This document shows, piece by piece, positions 1-10,692 of a DNA stretch of 64,000 nt. The translations under genes were made by a program, and so were the position numbers. Origin of the DNA: Clonostachys chloroleuca (Eukaryota > Ascomycota > Sordariomycetes > Hypocreales > Bionectriaceae). The DNA lies in the NCBI GenBank assembly GCA_037952775.1, contig JBANAY010000003.1, forward strand, positions 22,754,001-22,818,000, written 5' to 3'. The first letter of the stretch is position 1. Each line of letters opens with the position of its first letter. Under the pieces are notes generated by a model. The model was given only the letters and a program-made list of their open reading frames with translations. It had not been told where the DNA came from and ran no database searches.

Positions 1-870
1 CTCGGCCAAGAACCTTGCGTCCATCATTGTTAATTTCATTGTTAAGTTATGCGCTGCTTTCCTCGGTTATCAAGTGTAAAATTCTGTTGAATGAAGACTA
101 CTCAGTCTCTTGTTCGGCTTACCAGATTTTCTAGCAAAAAATGATCAAATTTTTTCCAGATCCTGGCCCGGAGTAGGAAGCGAGCAATCTGGATCCACCA
201 ACAGAAAGGGTGAACATATTCAAATGATAGAGTATCGGTAAACAAACTATTTTGAAGGGCTTCTTGCATTATTTTGTGGACGGCTCCATGCTGGACAACA
301 AAGTAAATCGATGGCAAGCCTTGGCTAAGCTACCAGGTGGAGCTTGCTTGGGAATTAACTAATGGATGCATTGCGTGCGAAGATTCCTCTCCAAACCGAT
401 AGAAAGGGCATCTGCCACTCATTCAGCAATTTAACAAGTTTGCTGTGTGTAAGATGCATGCAACCTCGTGCAAACAGGGCTGAAGAAAGAATCGATGACA
501 CCATGTCATAATCTCAATCGACTTTGGGACTAATTAATTACTTTGGGCTTCATCGTCCGAGCAGCTCCACAAATCAATCGTAATTCCGCATGAAACTCCG
601 CAGTTCTCACCTGTCAGCACAAGTTTTGGAACAGCCGCCAACTGTCCCTGGAGTCTATGACCCCTGAGTCGGTCAGGGAAACGAGTGGGGCGTCACCACG
701 TTTGATATGTGGCTCAACTAAGAGCCCGAAGATGACTTGTTTTTCCCTCCATTTCGCGTCGTTATCCGCGATAGCCGTGCAGGTCAGCTACCGAGTTCAA
801 GCCCTAAAGCAACTGGTCTGCGTGAAAGAAAGCTTCGTAGCATCAGGCTCCGACTGATCAACGAAGCACA
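1..870. other. upstream non-coding region
   Basis: No convincing gene is seen. Short open frames on both strands lack recognisable motifs. The last few hundred bases are presumably the promoter of the regulator that starts at 871. Confidence 0.5.
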
Positions 871-2560
871 ATGGTCGGAGTTCCCGGACGGTCCAGAGGG
901 TGCGCGACCTGCCGCAAGCGGAAAAGAGGCGTGAGTCATGGGCCTGGCTGCAACCACAGTATGCGCGTCAGATCAGATGTGAGATGCTAATTCAGCCTCC
1001 CAGTGCGACAGAGCATGGCCATCTTGTGGCCAGTGTCAGAATGCTGGTGTAGAATGTGGCGGCTATGAGAAGATGCACATATTCTTGGTCAGCACAGCAG
1101 AATCAGTCCAGGGCTCAACCAAGCTGAACACGACCTTCTACTCGAAAGACAGAGGCGAGAACCAGCCCTTCAAGCTAAAGCCATATCAACCACGAAGCAC
1201 GCAGCCGAGCCTAGAACTACTCTCCAATAAGCTTGCACGTAGTGCTTTCGAAGAGAACGCCGTGGGCGAGTTCTGGGATTGTTATCTTCCCAATGCACGT
1301 TCAGCCTTATCCAGGATAGTGCAGTATTCAAGCACCGGATGGGTGGCGGTTGCGCAAGATCTGTTCCAGGGGAACCGAGTCCTTCGCAGAGCAGTTTTAA
1401 CCAACGCCGTGGGATTGTGGGCGCGAGAGAAAAATGTCCCGCAGATGCTCCCTTCTTGCCAACAAATGTATGGACAAACATTACGCTCAGTCGCGAGTTA
1501 TATCGGGAACACAAATGAGCAACAGGACCTGGCATCTATTCTTCTCGTTGGAAGCATGCTATGTTTGTACGAGGTAAGGCCATTTTCCGTTCTATGAATG
1601 TTGTTTCAATTTATTAAATTTTATTCTCCAGTGTACGTATGCTCCGGGTTGCGAGTTATTCAGCTCTAAGCAGATGGAAAAGTACTTCGCCCATGTATTC
1701 GGGTTTGAGGCACTTATGATGTCGAAAGACCCTTCATTTTATGCACAGGGCATGCTACATTATATATTTTGCGATACGCGTTTCCAACAGGTACATTGAA
1801 ACCCCATAGATTGCTCATTCCTCTGTGTCTAACGCTAGTATAGATCACTCTCCAGTTGCAGCTACGGAGAAAAGCACCACTTGCCGAGAAGAAATGGACA
1901 ACGTTGCCATGGATGTATATACCGAAGACAACGAAGGATATTCTCATGGATATCATGGCAGATTTGTGCTGTGTTATTGAAAAGAGTGACTCAATCGCAC
2001 TTCAAGGATCAACACCTGAGCAGGCTTCTCAAAGGAAAGAGGTGGTATTAGAATGCTGGAGGCTCCATCAAGAGATGCAGAAATGGACGACGGGTTTAGG
2101 CTACCCAGCCATCCATTATCTCAACAGAGCCAAAGCCGGTCGAGTCGAGCCAACAGCAGAAGAGTGCGCAATAAGTGAAATGTCCCTTCTGTATTGCGCC
2201 ACATGCATCATTCTGTACGAATGTCTTCGGGCAAATTCCGACAAATTTGATGTGGCCGATTGGCCTGAAGAGACGGACCCCCGCCTGTACTGCCATAAAA
2301 TCGCCTCGTTTCTAGAGTTCTTCATGGCATTTGAACAGGGGCGCAAAATTATACAAATGGTGATATTTGCCGTACTTACTGGTCTTCAATTCATCACCAG
2401 GCAGGAGGCACTAGGGGATAATTTGTCTGTAGAAAGAACGGCCTTGGCCATGAGCTTGGGAGATTTGCGTGAAGTTATCTTGGGAGCAGTTGATGGTGTT
2501 GACCAAGCCTCGACGATCCATCATGTCAAGGAACTATCGGCGTCAAAGCAGATAACCTAA
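871..2560 (+). CDS. Zn2Cys6 fungal transcription factor
   Basis: Predicted nuclear DNA-binding regulator of 501 residues in four exons (871-930, 1004-1573, 1632-1790, 1844-2560), all joined in phase 0. The first two exons together form a complete binuclear zinc cluster: cysteines at residues 11, 14, 21, 28, 31 and 38 (C-x2-C-x6-C-x6-C-x2-C-x6-C). The first intron falls exactly before the third cysteine. The rest of the protein is helical and matches the general look of the fungal-specific regulatory domain (Fungal_trans_2/DUF3468 type). Target genes are unknown. The nearest downstream gene is a GNAT acetyltransferase on the same strand, with no evidence that it is a target. The start at 871 is the only ATG placed just before the zinc cluster. 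Seen: zinc motif and splice signals. Inferred: regulatory role. Confidence 0.9.
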
Positions 2561-3141
2561 ATCAGTGATTAAACATCCAGTTATTTGAGTCTTTGTCCTA
2601 ATTTCGCTGTGTCCATATCAAGAACCGAGCCGAACTAGCTCGAAGATTACCGTCTCAAATCTAAATATTTGAGAACAGATCACTAGAAATTGTATATCTT
2701 TGGCAGTTACAATCGTCTCGCTCAGTTCTAGCTTAGAAACTCTCAGAAAGACCCGAGTGCTGCTGTTTATTGAAATGGGCGCCAAATTGTTACTCAAGCC
2801 CGTCTTTACCCACTCTGAGTTGAGTGACTAAACCCGACTCAGGGTCAATTTTCTTACTCCATGGCCTTTGGCAAGCAGTTGTTTCCTTCATGTGTGATGT
2901 TATCGATCACGGCCCACCTCTTTTTTGGAATTGCCCGCATGTTCAGAGATCATCGGGCTATTAATGTCATGATCCTGTTTCTTTCCATCCTTATTTGCTA
3001 ATACTAGCCAAGATGAACCCCTGTTGTGGCTTACTAATTGACGATAATATCATTATATAAACTAAACCCATTTTTCTCTATTTGAGTCATACCTGAGCAA
3101 AGACGGATTCAGCACATCTAACAGGCACAGATTGATCTACA
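2561..3141. other. intergenic region
   Basis: AT-rich spacer between the zinc-cluster regulator and the acetyltransferase. No coding potential is seen. It should hold the terminator of the first gene and the promoter of the second. Confidence 0.5.
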
Positions 3142-4020
3142 ATGGCAATGACGAAGGTTGAACTGATTCCCTGGGACCCAGAGTCTCCGGACCATATAGC
3201 ACGACTGGTAGTGCATCGGGAAGAATGTGGATGGCATGCGGAGAAAGTCGCGAGCGAATGGGCCGACAAGCAGCGAACCGGCACGAAATGCATTTATTGG
3301 ATCGTGTGTAATTAAGTACTATCCTAGAGGCAAGAAGCCTACAGGCCGCTAACTCTGAGTCTCTGGGAAGGTTTATCATAGTGATGGATCCACGGAATTT
3401 GACGCCGCCATGCAGAAGCATTTGGCAAAGCACCCCTCGGTCGGTAATTTTCCATTCCTTTGCTTCTGAAGCCGTGATATTGACTATGGCTAGGATAAAA
3501 CACTCCTCGTGGACACCAGCAAGTCCCTGCGAGGCATCCCTCGAAGCCCCTCCGGAGCTCAATTTCATCCTGTCGGACATATTTCACTAGACAGTGAAAA
3601 TCCAGATGCAGCAGCCTTTGGTGTGAAGGCACCTTTGAAAGACGCATGGTGGATCAAGAGTCTCTACGTCTTCCTAGAATTGCGCAGCTTCGGCATTGCC
3701 CGAAGCGCAATGGATCAGGTCGAGAGCCAAGCGGTCAATGAGCCGCTCAACGCCCGTCATCTCATGCTCGATACCGGATTTAAAGAAGACGTGAAGAACC
3801 CAAGTCTTGGGCCACTCTTCTACGGACAGATTCCTCCGGTAAGTAGCAGGCCCTAAAATACCTGCTGTTAGGACTAATGCTTATTTATCACCAGTTGACT
3901 CCTCATGAGTGGTACGAACGAAGAGGTTATCGTGTGATTCAGATAGTGAAGGATATGTACAAACTCGACGACAAGGATTTGGGTATGAGGACGGTGATTT
4001 TGCAACGAGATGTTGTCTGA
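3142..4020 (+). CDS. GNAT-family N-acetyltransferase
   Basis: Predicted acetyl-CoA-dependent acyltransferase of about 233 residues, assembled from four exons: 3142-3303, 3371-3439, 3494-3838 and 3895-4020. The N-terminus reads like the fungal family that begins with VELIPWDPESP and carries a buried aromatic pair after the first helix. The central part contains the GHISLDS beta strand, then KSLYVFLELRSFGIARSAM, which corresponds to the acetyl-CoA-binding strand-helix. The last exon has the WYERRGY motif typical of GNAT C-termini. The second intron is the least certain: the best in-frame solution uses a weak donor (GTCGGT at 3440), because the stronger GTAATT four bases later leads to an immediate stop. 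Substrate unknown. Family assignment is firm, function is inferred. Confidence 0.78.
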
Positions 4021-4350
4021 GCATACGGGCTTCGCGCACATCTACCCAAAAAGAGCTGACGATATATCTCACGGCCTTCTCACAATGTGATTTATTGTTA
4101 CCTGTTCACCGAGAGAATGCTCGTCGCTTTTCTACTTTGATTTGAATTTGCACTATGGAACTTAAACCTTACTTCTTCTACTGGTGGATGCGTGACTTGT
4201 TTGTCATCCAAGCAGCTGCATATAAATAAATAAGGGGACATGAATTGAGGGACTGCCTCTCCAACCATTGGGAAAGGCCATGATAAAATTCAATCGACTA
4301 AAACCGATGGCAGGCAATGGTATTGCTAGAAGACCCTATATAAGATATGA
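4021..4350. other. convergent 3' intergenic region
   Basis: Short AT-rich spacer between two genes pointing at each other. No gene is seen; it should contain both transcription terminators. Confidence 0.45.
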
Positions 4351-5967
4351 TTATTCTACCGGTTTCCACTCGCTAGGGGGTTCTGGTGTCTTCCATTGAT
4401 TGCTACCTTCTTCTTCTTCCATGCCAGATGCCATACGATCAAAGTGCGAATCCTCGGGGAACAACTGTGCCACGCCTGGGGCTTCCTCTTCAATCCCGCT
4501 CACCTCCTTCAGTCTTGGGAATCTCGCTTCCTTGTTGTTTACAAATTCGTTGACATGTTCATCAACCTCAGCGTTCTCTCCTTTCTTGTAACCATATAGA
4601 CAGAAAGACTCCAAGTTGGGCGGCAAAGCATCAATGAGTCGAAATGGAGGCTGGCGCGCAAGACGTTCACCACGCCAATGGGGAGGGCCTAGAAGCGTGT
4701 AGATTCCAATACTGAGGTTGGTGAGAGAGGTAAACTCATGAAGCGAGCCTATCGTCCACCCATAACTCTCAAGAGCGATTGGTGGCTTCTGAACCAAAAG
4801 ACGAGTCTCCTGATCCATCTTGTAGTAGTCTCTACCAAATGTCTCAATATCAGAATCCTCGTCATCAGGATCATCTCGAACTTCTCCTTCGCAAATAAAC
4901 TCCGAAACGCACAAATCCAGGTCCAGATCAAGTGACACTATGGTCTCCTTGTGCTGTGCGAGCGCTCTCCCGATGGAGTGTGGGCGGGTTGTTGGGAGCC
5001 CACCATCTATATGTTCCTTCCCGCCCAGTGATACCTTGAGTTCGACTAGAACCTTGGGTATACTGATAAGGAGTCCAAGAAGTGAGTCATCTATGTCGAC
5101 ATGCTCAAGCTTGAGGCTCTTCATATTTCCGGTTCGCGGTATGAATGTACAATGGTTGGACTGATACTCCTGGAAACTATCAATGGAGATAGCGTTGATT
5201 GCCGGGAGGCGGTGGAAATACTGGAACAGCCTGAGGAACTCAAGCTGGCCGTAAACTGTCTCTGTAATCCACCACGCTCCCGGCAAGATCTCTACCTTCT
5301 TCAGATTCTGTAGGCCTGGTGACTGCATCAGGCCATAGTTGTTCTTGAGAAAATAGTCCTCCAGAATGGGGCTGAAACCAAACATTGGTTCCGCTATGTG
5401 CAAGGTGGATAAGTTCTTGCAAAGACTGAGCAGGACAACGGCTGCGAGCCCAGCGAACTCGCCACGCAAGTATTGGGGCTCAGAAGGTAAATCTCCCGGT
5501 TGCCAGCCAAGGGGTGGCTCTTTCCGGTTCGTCCACAGTCGTAGTATGTGCAGCATTGCCTTGGTCTCATTATCACCAAGGCCAAGGCCACACACATGCT
5601 CACGCACCAGATCGCCAGCCACTCCCAACCTGGACTCTTCGGGCTCATCAGGAGGATATTCGTTTGGCCAGTAATACTGCCACGGGGAAAAATCCATGAC
5701 TAACTCTGTGACAGAGTCTGCGAGTGAGGGCTGCTTGATATAGGCGGCAAGAAGAGGGTAGAGGCGGTCAAGGTCAGAGACACAGAGCCTCTGCCACGCC
5801 GTGTTCTGCACCAACGGTGATGAAAAGCTCGACTTGGTTGACATGGCCATCCGGGGAAACCGTTGTGTCCAGGCAACAATTGGACAAGCTACAGCTGCAG
5901 ACGCGATTCTTGTGAAGCGCGCCGCGTGGAGGCTTCTGAGACCGCGTGAAGCTATCGCGATTGGCAT
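4351..5967 (-). CDS. leucine-rich, F-box-family-like hypothetical protein
   Basis: Single open frame of 538 residues without introns. From about residue 42 onwards it resembles the ligand-binding half of fungal F-box/LRR proteins: repeated short leucine-rich strands (for example LRTL-like and LKSLKLEHVDIDDSLLGLL) and a closing PPNLESFCLYGY segment. I see no clear F-box itself. The first 39 residues are Arg- and Ala-rich with no acid residues and would pass as a mitochondrial presequence. However, two further in-frame ATGs at 5850 and 5844 precede the part that looks like the true protein start (MSTKSSF), so the N-terminal extension may be 5' untranslated sequence. The C-terminus is Glu- and Pro-rich. 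No function is assigned. Confidence 0.7.
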   Translation of the reverse strand: MPIAIASRGLRSLHAARFTRIASAAVACPIVAWTQRFPRMAMSTKSSFSSPLVQNTAWQRLCVSDLDRLYPLLAAYIKQPSLADSVTELVMDFSPWQYYWPNEYPPDEPEESRLGVAGDLVREHVCGLGLGDNETKAMLHILRLWTNRKEPPLGWQPGDLPSEPQYLRGEFAGLAAVVLLSLCKNLSTLHIAEPMFGFSPILEDYFLKNNYGLMQSPGLQNLKKVEILPGAWWITETVYGQLEFLRLFQYFHRLPAINAISIDSFQEYQSNHCTFIPRTGNMKSLKLEHVDIDDSLLGLLISIPKVLVELKVSLGGKEHIDGGLPTTRPHSIGRALAQHKETIVSLDLDLDLCVSEFICEGEVRDDPDDEDSDIETFGRDYYKMDQETRLLVQKPPIALESYGWTIGSLHEFTSLTNLSIGIYTLLGPPHWRGERLARQPPFRLIDALPPNLESFCLYGYKKGENAEVDEHVNEFVNNKEARFPRLKEVSGIEEEAPGVAQLFPEDSHFDRMASGMEEEEGSNQWKTPEPPSEWKPVE

Positions 5968-6406
5968 TGCGTCTTCTATAATAGTATATAAAAGGCGCTA
6001 TTGAGGCCATAGGACGCTAAATAAGGGATGAAATCAATGGTTGCGAGAAGGAATCTCCAGTCTAAAAATTTGATCTGACGGACCTTGTTTGTTGTCAGCA
6101 AACCTACTGCCTAACCGCCTACCCTAGACGCGCAAGCTTCAGACTTAAGTTTGCTGAGCTGAAGGGCTCAAGGTAACATGCTTTTCTCTCAGGAGTACGA
6201 ATCTGGAATATATATACAATAACTTGCAGAATATCATAGAGCTTGTTGATAGCAACTCACTTCAACGCAATAGATGTTTGATCTGATTGGAGCCAAGGTT
6301 ACCGATATTTCAGTGCCTGAACGCTAATACGAACACTTCTGCACGATAAACTCTGTGCATATGTTTTCCTCTCGCGTTTTACGGTCTGCTAAATTATGTG
6401 ATAACC
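5968..6406. other. intergenic region
   Basis: Upstream region of the leucine-rich protein gene. A TATATAAAAG stretch lies at about 5983-5992, only some 20 bases from the first ATG of that gene. Otherwise nothing recognisable. Confidence 0.4.
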
Positions 6407-7008
6407 CTACTTTTGTTCTCTCCAGCGAAGATAATTACAAAATATTATACCGATCAACAGGGCTAGCACAGAGAGCTTGAAAAGGCTATCTTGCAACCCC
6501 TTTTTCTTGCGAATATGATGATCAGCCGTAGAGAGGTCGATGCGGGCCAGCTGCTCTCGAAATTAAGTCATGTCCGGCTCTGCAGGATCCGACAGAAGAT
6601 AGTCATGAACATCATGGTACAATTTGATCACCAACTTGATTAACTCTGACCGTAGCCAGTTAGGTTCTCCCTTGCGCTGCCTACGTCGGCATTGTGGTGG
6701 AATGAACGTCAAAATCCTATCTCGACCAATGAACTGAAGAAAACTGCAGGATCAGAACAGTCAGCTATAGCCAATCACTCTTGGCTGGGTGAATGACTGT
6801 ACCCTGGAAACCAGAAGTCACAAAATCCTTGGACGAAGTATTCAGCAGCCTCTGCTCCGATTTGCTTCTGCTCCGGAGTAGTCTGCTCTTCATAGGGGAG
6901 GTCCTGCAGCCAATGGAAAAACTTTTCTAACTCATCCCAGGTTCGAGGATAATTGCTTCCAAACGACTGAGACCCGTGGCTTGGCTCAGTCACGAACAAA
7001 GGGGACAT
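6407..7008 (-). pseudogene. C-terminally anchored hypothetical protein with in-frame stop
   Basis: Two exons, 6803-7008 and 6743 downwards, join across an intron (donor GTACAG, acceptor CTGCAG, phase 2) to give a protein starting MSPLFVTEPSHG and containing YFVQGFCDFWFPGFLQF and ELIKLVIKLYHDVHDYLL. The frame meets TAA at 6563-6565. It then stays open for 51 more codons to a TAG at 6407-6409. This second part has a basic, polar stretch followed by a strong hydrophobic helix (LSVLALLIGIIFC) and a short tail, the layout of a tail-anchored membrane protein. One substitution (GAA to TAA is the simplest) would explain the break. As it stands the product is 128 residues and lacks the anchor; the unbroken frame would be about 180. 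I do not recognise the family. Confidence 0.5.
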
Positions 7009-7963
7009 GCCAAGAACGCGGGCGTTAAGGTTTCTATCTTTTAATTGGCTGTGGCCCTGGATGAGCGGTGATTGTAGGATGAAAAGTCCCAAGCAATCAA
7101 TGTGTTTTGATCCAATGAGAAGAAAAGTCAATACATAGCATAGCATTGAAGAGCGTAATGATACCACTCTATTCGCGGTATACATCCAATAGTTGATTGC
7201 AAATAAAATTATGCGAGCAATCAGAAGGCTTTTTTGAGAGCTCTACTGCAAATCATCTCGTGACTATTACTTAGTGAAAGGTAGAGGTTCTGGTGAAGAG
7301 ATCTGCTCAAATTACACGTGCATGTCTTTACCTCTTGTAAACAAATACTATTGATATCTAGAAACCTTTGGAATGCGGTCTATAATCTATGAGATGCAGG
7401 AATAGTAAAATAAGTCAATGGTTTGCTGATTCTGACAAGTCCGTTCAGCAGCGCAACTGCGTCGCCTATAGACAGATAGCGGGAACTTACGAGATACATC
7501 AATGGCTTGTTGTGTTGAATAAGTCTAACAACCAATGTCTCGTTGTTTCGTCTAATTTGGCCCCAATCTCATCATCCGTCAAACGCCAGGTTGTTTGACG
7601 AACCGATTCAAACTTCCCTTTCACGTGTCTTGCTCTAAACTACTTTCTTGGCAGCAGGTTTGTCAACCACAGCCTCGTTCACATTGATTGACTTTGGTAG
7701 AGAAACAAGACTCCTGGCCTCTTCATCAATAGAAATGTGAGTTTATGTAGACCACACCATTTCTTGATTTGAGCATCCATCGTTACTGTGGAGTGGATCT
7801 AAAGTCTAGACTGAGGAAGGGGATCCAGGAGAAACCATGGTACTTGCTAACAGGGGACTCCTGGTCTGACGTATTCTTACTGGAGAAAGTGACGGCATCA
7901 GAGGGCCACTGAGTAGTTCTCTCGGGTTTTAAACCATCTTCATCGAAATCAGGGGCCCCACTC
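7009..7963. other. intergenic region with possible relic
   Basis: No intact gene. On the minus strand a 35-codon open stretch ending at TAG 7635-7637 (about 7635-7740) reads like the end of a real protein (SLPKSINVNEAVVDKPAAKK) but has no recognisable upstream part. A perfect 8-base inverted repeat (CGTCAAAC...GTTTGACG) lies at 7577-7600. Confidence 0.35.
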
Positions 7964-9236
7964 ACTGATTGGAAGTGGGCAGACATCGCCCCCGCTGCCC
8001 AGAGGCTGTACGAGAGGAATCCCGATCCAATACCCCATCAGCCGACGGCGAGCGATATGACCCGGGCATGTATGATCTTTTCTCGACTTTTCTTGAATAA
8101 GCTGGGCTGGGGGTTGATCGACATGTCGGAGCAAGCCAACGACAAGCACATGGTGTGCAGTCACCCAACCTGGAACATCAAGAGTGCTAAACGTGCAGGC
8201 CCTATCCGCACATATCTGCCTCTCGCTCAGCAGCGAGACAACTTCTCGCTGCGCCTAGGAACCACCGTCATCCGCCTCGTCCATGCGGGTTCCCGCGTCA
8301 CTGGTGATGAGGTCCAGGGATCTAACGGTACTCGCGAAATTATTAATTTGTCGAAGAATGGAAGGGTAGTTTTGTCTGCGGGTGCGCTGGCAACCCCTCG
8401 CGTGCTTTTCAACTCGGGCATTGGCCCTAAGGAGCAGATCGAGGTGGCGGCAAATACCGGTGTGACGCTGCCATCCCAAAACGATTGGATTGAGCTCCCT
8501 GTGGCAAGAACTTCAAAGACCATCCTATTTTTACTCTGGATATCCAAACAAATGGTACATGGGGACCCCTTAATAGCGTTATTGTACTTGATGGAAGCGA
8601 CACCAGGAACATCGACTTATATGAGACCGCCGGCTCTGGCGTTATGACCCAGGGCAGGCACCGTCTCATCTTCTTCAGCTCTGGTGTTGGTAGTGATGGT
8701 GTCACCCGGTACTTCAAGGGCTCAGCTGCGCCATCAGGAACTGGCCTGATCCCTCTTAAAGTATATCTCACTCACGGATTGACTTCTGAGGGAGTGCTGG
8801 GACTGGCAGAGGATGGAAAGACCAAGATCTTGCAATCGCCATACCTGCAAACTGAAGCTGATGTGGATGCTGCCTCCACTTTCATTCGGAACTTTGTTGA
8901 GAATCTCCAGTCTTCTGAGCTAGGATTTAAGATCAAGAACTTTACCAACGTGTCTACCATCATCAATAACCGTGTCTACTTTGTTGGCACCGCCAAGATT
9001 GGCACTGGTGATGGGCGGAAGGGAGGCTCATCCGTTGTTGATACGAATGCCAAGGTGTACGGAATAGATAACTTGGTCAATACTCATACTAAGAATATTT
9101 TCCGTATCTCGCTAACTCGGTCTTATAGTTCGTCTCCGACGCCAGTATCCATGCTAATCTTGCCAGTGGTTACAGTCAAGCAATTGTTATGGTTGTTGCC
9201 GAGGCAGCAGCTGCTAAAATTCTGGCTTTCAAATAG
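7964..9236 (+). pseudogene. cellobiose dehydrogenase-like GMC flavoprotein, truncated and frameshifted
   Basis: Remnant of the flavin domain of a secreted GMC oxidoreductase. Readable pieces run in family order: TDWKWADIAPAAQRLYERN, then SADGERYDPGMYDLF, then WNIKSAKRAGPIRTYLPLA, GRVVLSAGALATPRVLFNSG, DHPIFTLDIQTNG, GVTRYF, YLTHGLTSEGVLGL, VGTAKIGTGDG, SSVVDTNAKVYGIDNL and, after an intron at 9076-9128, the terminal AIVMVVAEAAAAKIL block. Three one-base indels break it: a missing C in the C-run at 8033-8036, an extra base near 8085-8093, and a missing G near 8503. The N-terminal haem domain and the FAD-binding GxGxxG part are absent. The usual catalytic His before VGTAK is Tyr here, and the Asn of the final GN(T/S)Q motif is also Tyr. 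An active product is very unlikely. Confidence 0.8.
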
Positions 9237-9601
9237 AACTTCATAGAAGAGAGGCAATATACTTGGAGTAGTATCTCGTATAGACAATAAAATAGGGCTG
9301 GCGAATTTTGTAAAATATGCTTCGGCTAGGGTGACGAATAGTTGTACATTAAGTCACTGCGTAAGTATTCATTATGCGAACACTCTACACATCATGTGTT
9401 TTTTGAGAACTACAAAAGTCTAAGTAGCAATAAAGGAAATTTTGAGGGACCCGGAGTGCCGTCAGTTAGACTGCTGAAGAAAAATACTAAACCGAATTGC
9501 CCAAGTAGGCCATATTGAGGGAAGGAAAAGAGCCAATGGGTTAGCACCGTCATCAATAAGGTTTCTAAGTACTGTGTCGCACTACTAGGCTGATAGATCG
9601 C
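9237..9601. other. intergenic region
   Basis: Convergent spacer between the GMC pseudogene and the thioesterase. No gene is seen. Confidence 0.4.
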
Positions 9602-10692
9602 TTATAACTTGTTCTGTGGCTTGTCTCTCGACAGTCGGATCATCCCCTCTTGGAAGCAAGATGCGACTAGTGTCCCATCTCTGTTCCAGACGCGCTGTAC
9701 AACAAGGCCCCTCTCATCACCGGCCCATGGGGTTTCCATTTCCGCAAGCATCCAGTCATCGGCCCTAATAGAAGCCTGGTTGTGGAAATATATCGAGTGA
9801 TCTAGAGTTAGCATCAGCTGGATGTTTGCGCGGTCTGCGTCTGTCTTCGTGGAATCTCTTGTGTACTCCTCCGCCTCTTCCCGGGCCAACTCATCGAAAC
9901 TCCCAACAACATCCCTGGTTTCCGTCTTTACATCCAACAATGACGATACGATAGGCTGAATGGACTGATTGTTGTTGAACCGCTTGCCTCCATGGGCACG
10001 CGCAACGGTACCAATGAAATAATTGTCAGTCATATACGCGAGTGCAGCAAGGTGTGCTCTTTGATTAAAAGCAGGAGTATCGAGACTCTTCGAAGAATTT
10101 TGTTCGTTTGCCGCCGGCCCTCGTGCTCTGATCCACTGCCGTAATTTTTGTCGCTCTGGCTGACCTTCAGAACGGACTGGGGGATTCGAACACACTCATA
10201 CATGCTTCCATTCCGCGTCTGGCCGGCTTCAGCCAAGAGAGCCGGATCCACATCCTGATCGGGCCCCGAGGGGGGACCTTGCTCAAGTATTTCAGTTGGC
10301 ATGGATATTTGGTGATTCATCCCTCGCTTGGTGCTCGGTGATTCAACGAAGAAACTGATGGTCGCGGTAAAGACGCACTCCTCTGATTGGAATGCCTTGA
10401 CCACTCGAGAAGCCACGCTTTTCCCGTCGCGCAGGCGCTCGACATGATAGAAGGTGGGCACTGTGGTTTTGGCGGACAGGATGAAGCTCCCGTGCAGACT
10501 GTGCACCACGAAGTTGGGTGGGACTGTATCCTGGGCGACAGCGAGGGACTGCCCGAGGAGAACTCCGCCAAAGACACCACGGCCCCATATCGGATGCCAT
10601 GGAGTTTCTGTGGCACGGTAGACGTCTTTGCCCTTCTCAGGTGCTGGGGTGAAAGACTGGGCCCAGCTCAGAAGGGCGTTGGCGTTGGCCAT
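9602..10692 (-). CDS. TesB-type acyl-CoA thioesterase II, one-base frameshift
   Basis: Double hot-dog acyl-CoA thioesterase, expected to hydrolyse fatty acyl-CoA in peroxisomes. The N-terminal half (from ATG 10692) has the family landmarks WGRGVFGGVLLGQSL, VVHSLHGSFILSAK and a strand-rich VASRVVKAFQ. The C-terminal half has RQWIRARGP, LAALAYMTDNYFIGT, LTLDHSIYFH, and WMLAEMETPWAGDERGLV with the following strands. The two halves lie in different frames and change over in a run of five G on the plus strand (10179-10183). A sixth G would restore one frame of roughly 363 residues. The last three residues are NKL, a plausible weak peroxisomal targeting signal. Either a real loss-of-function indel or a homopolymer sequencing error. 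No intron is needed. Confidence 0.8.

Noticed and set aside
6407..10692. Repeat-induced point mutation as cause of the broken genes
   Set aside because: Damage is single-base indels and a probable G-to-T change, not clustered C-to-T changes, and the genes are not AT-enriched.
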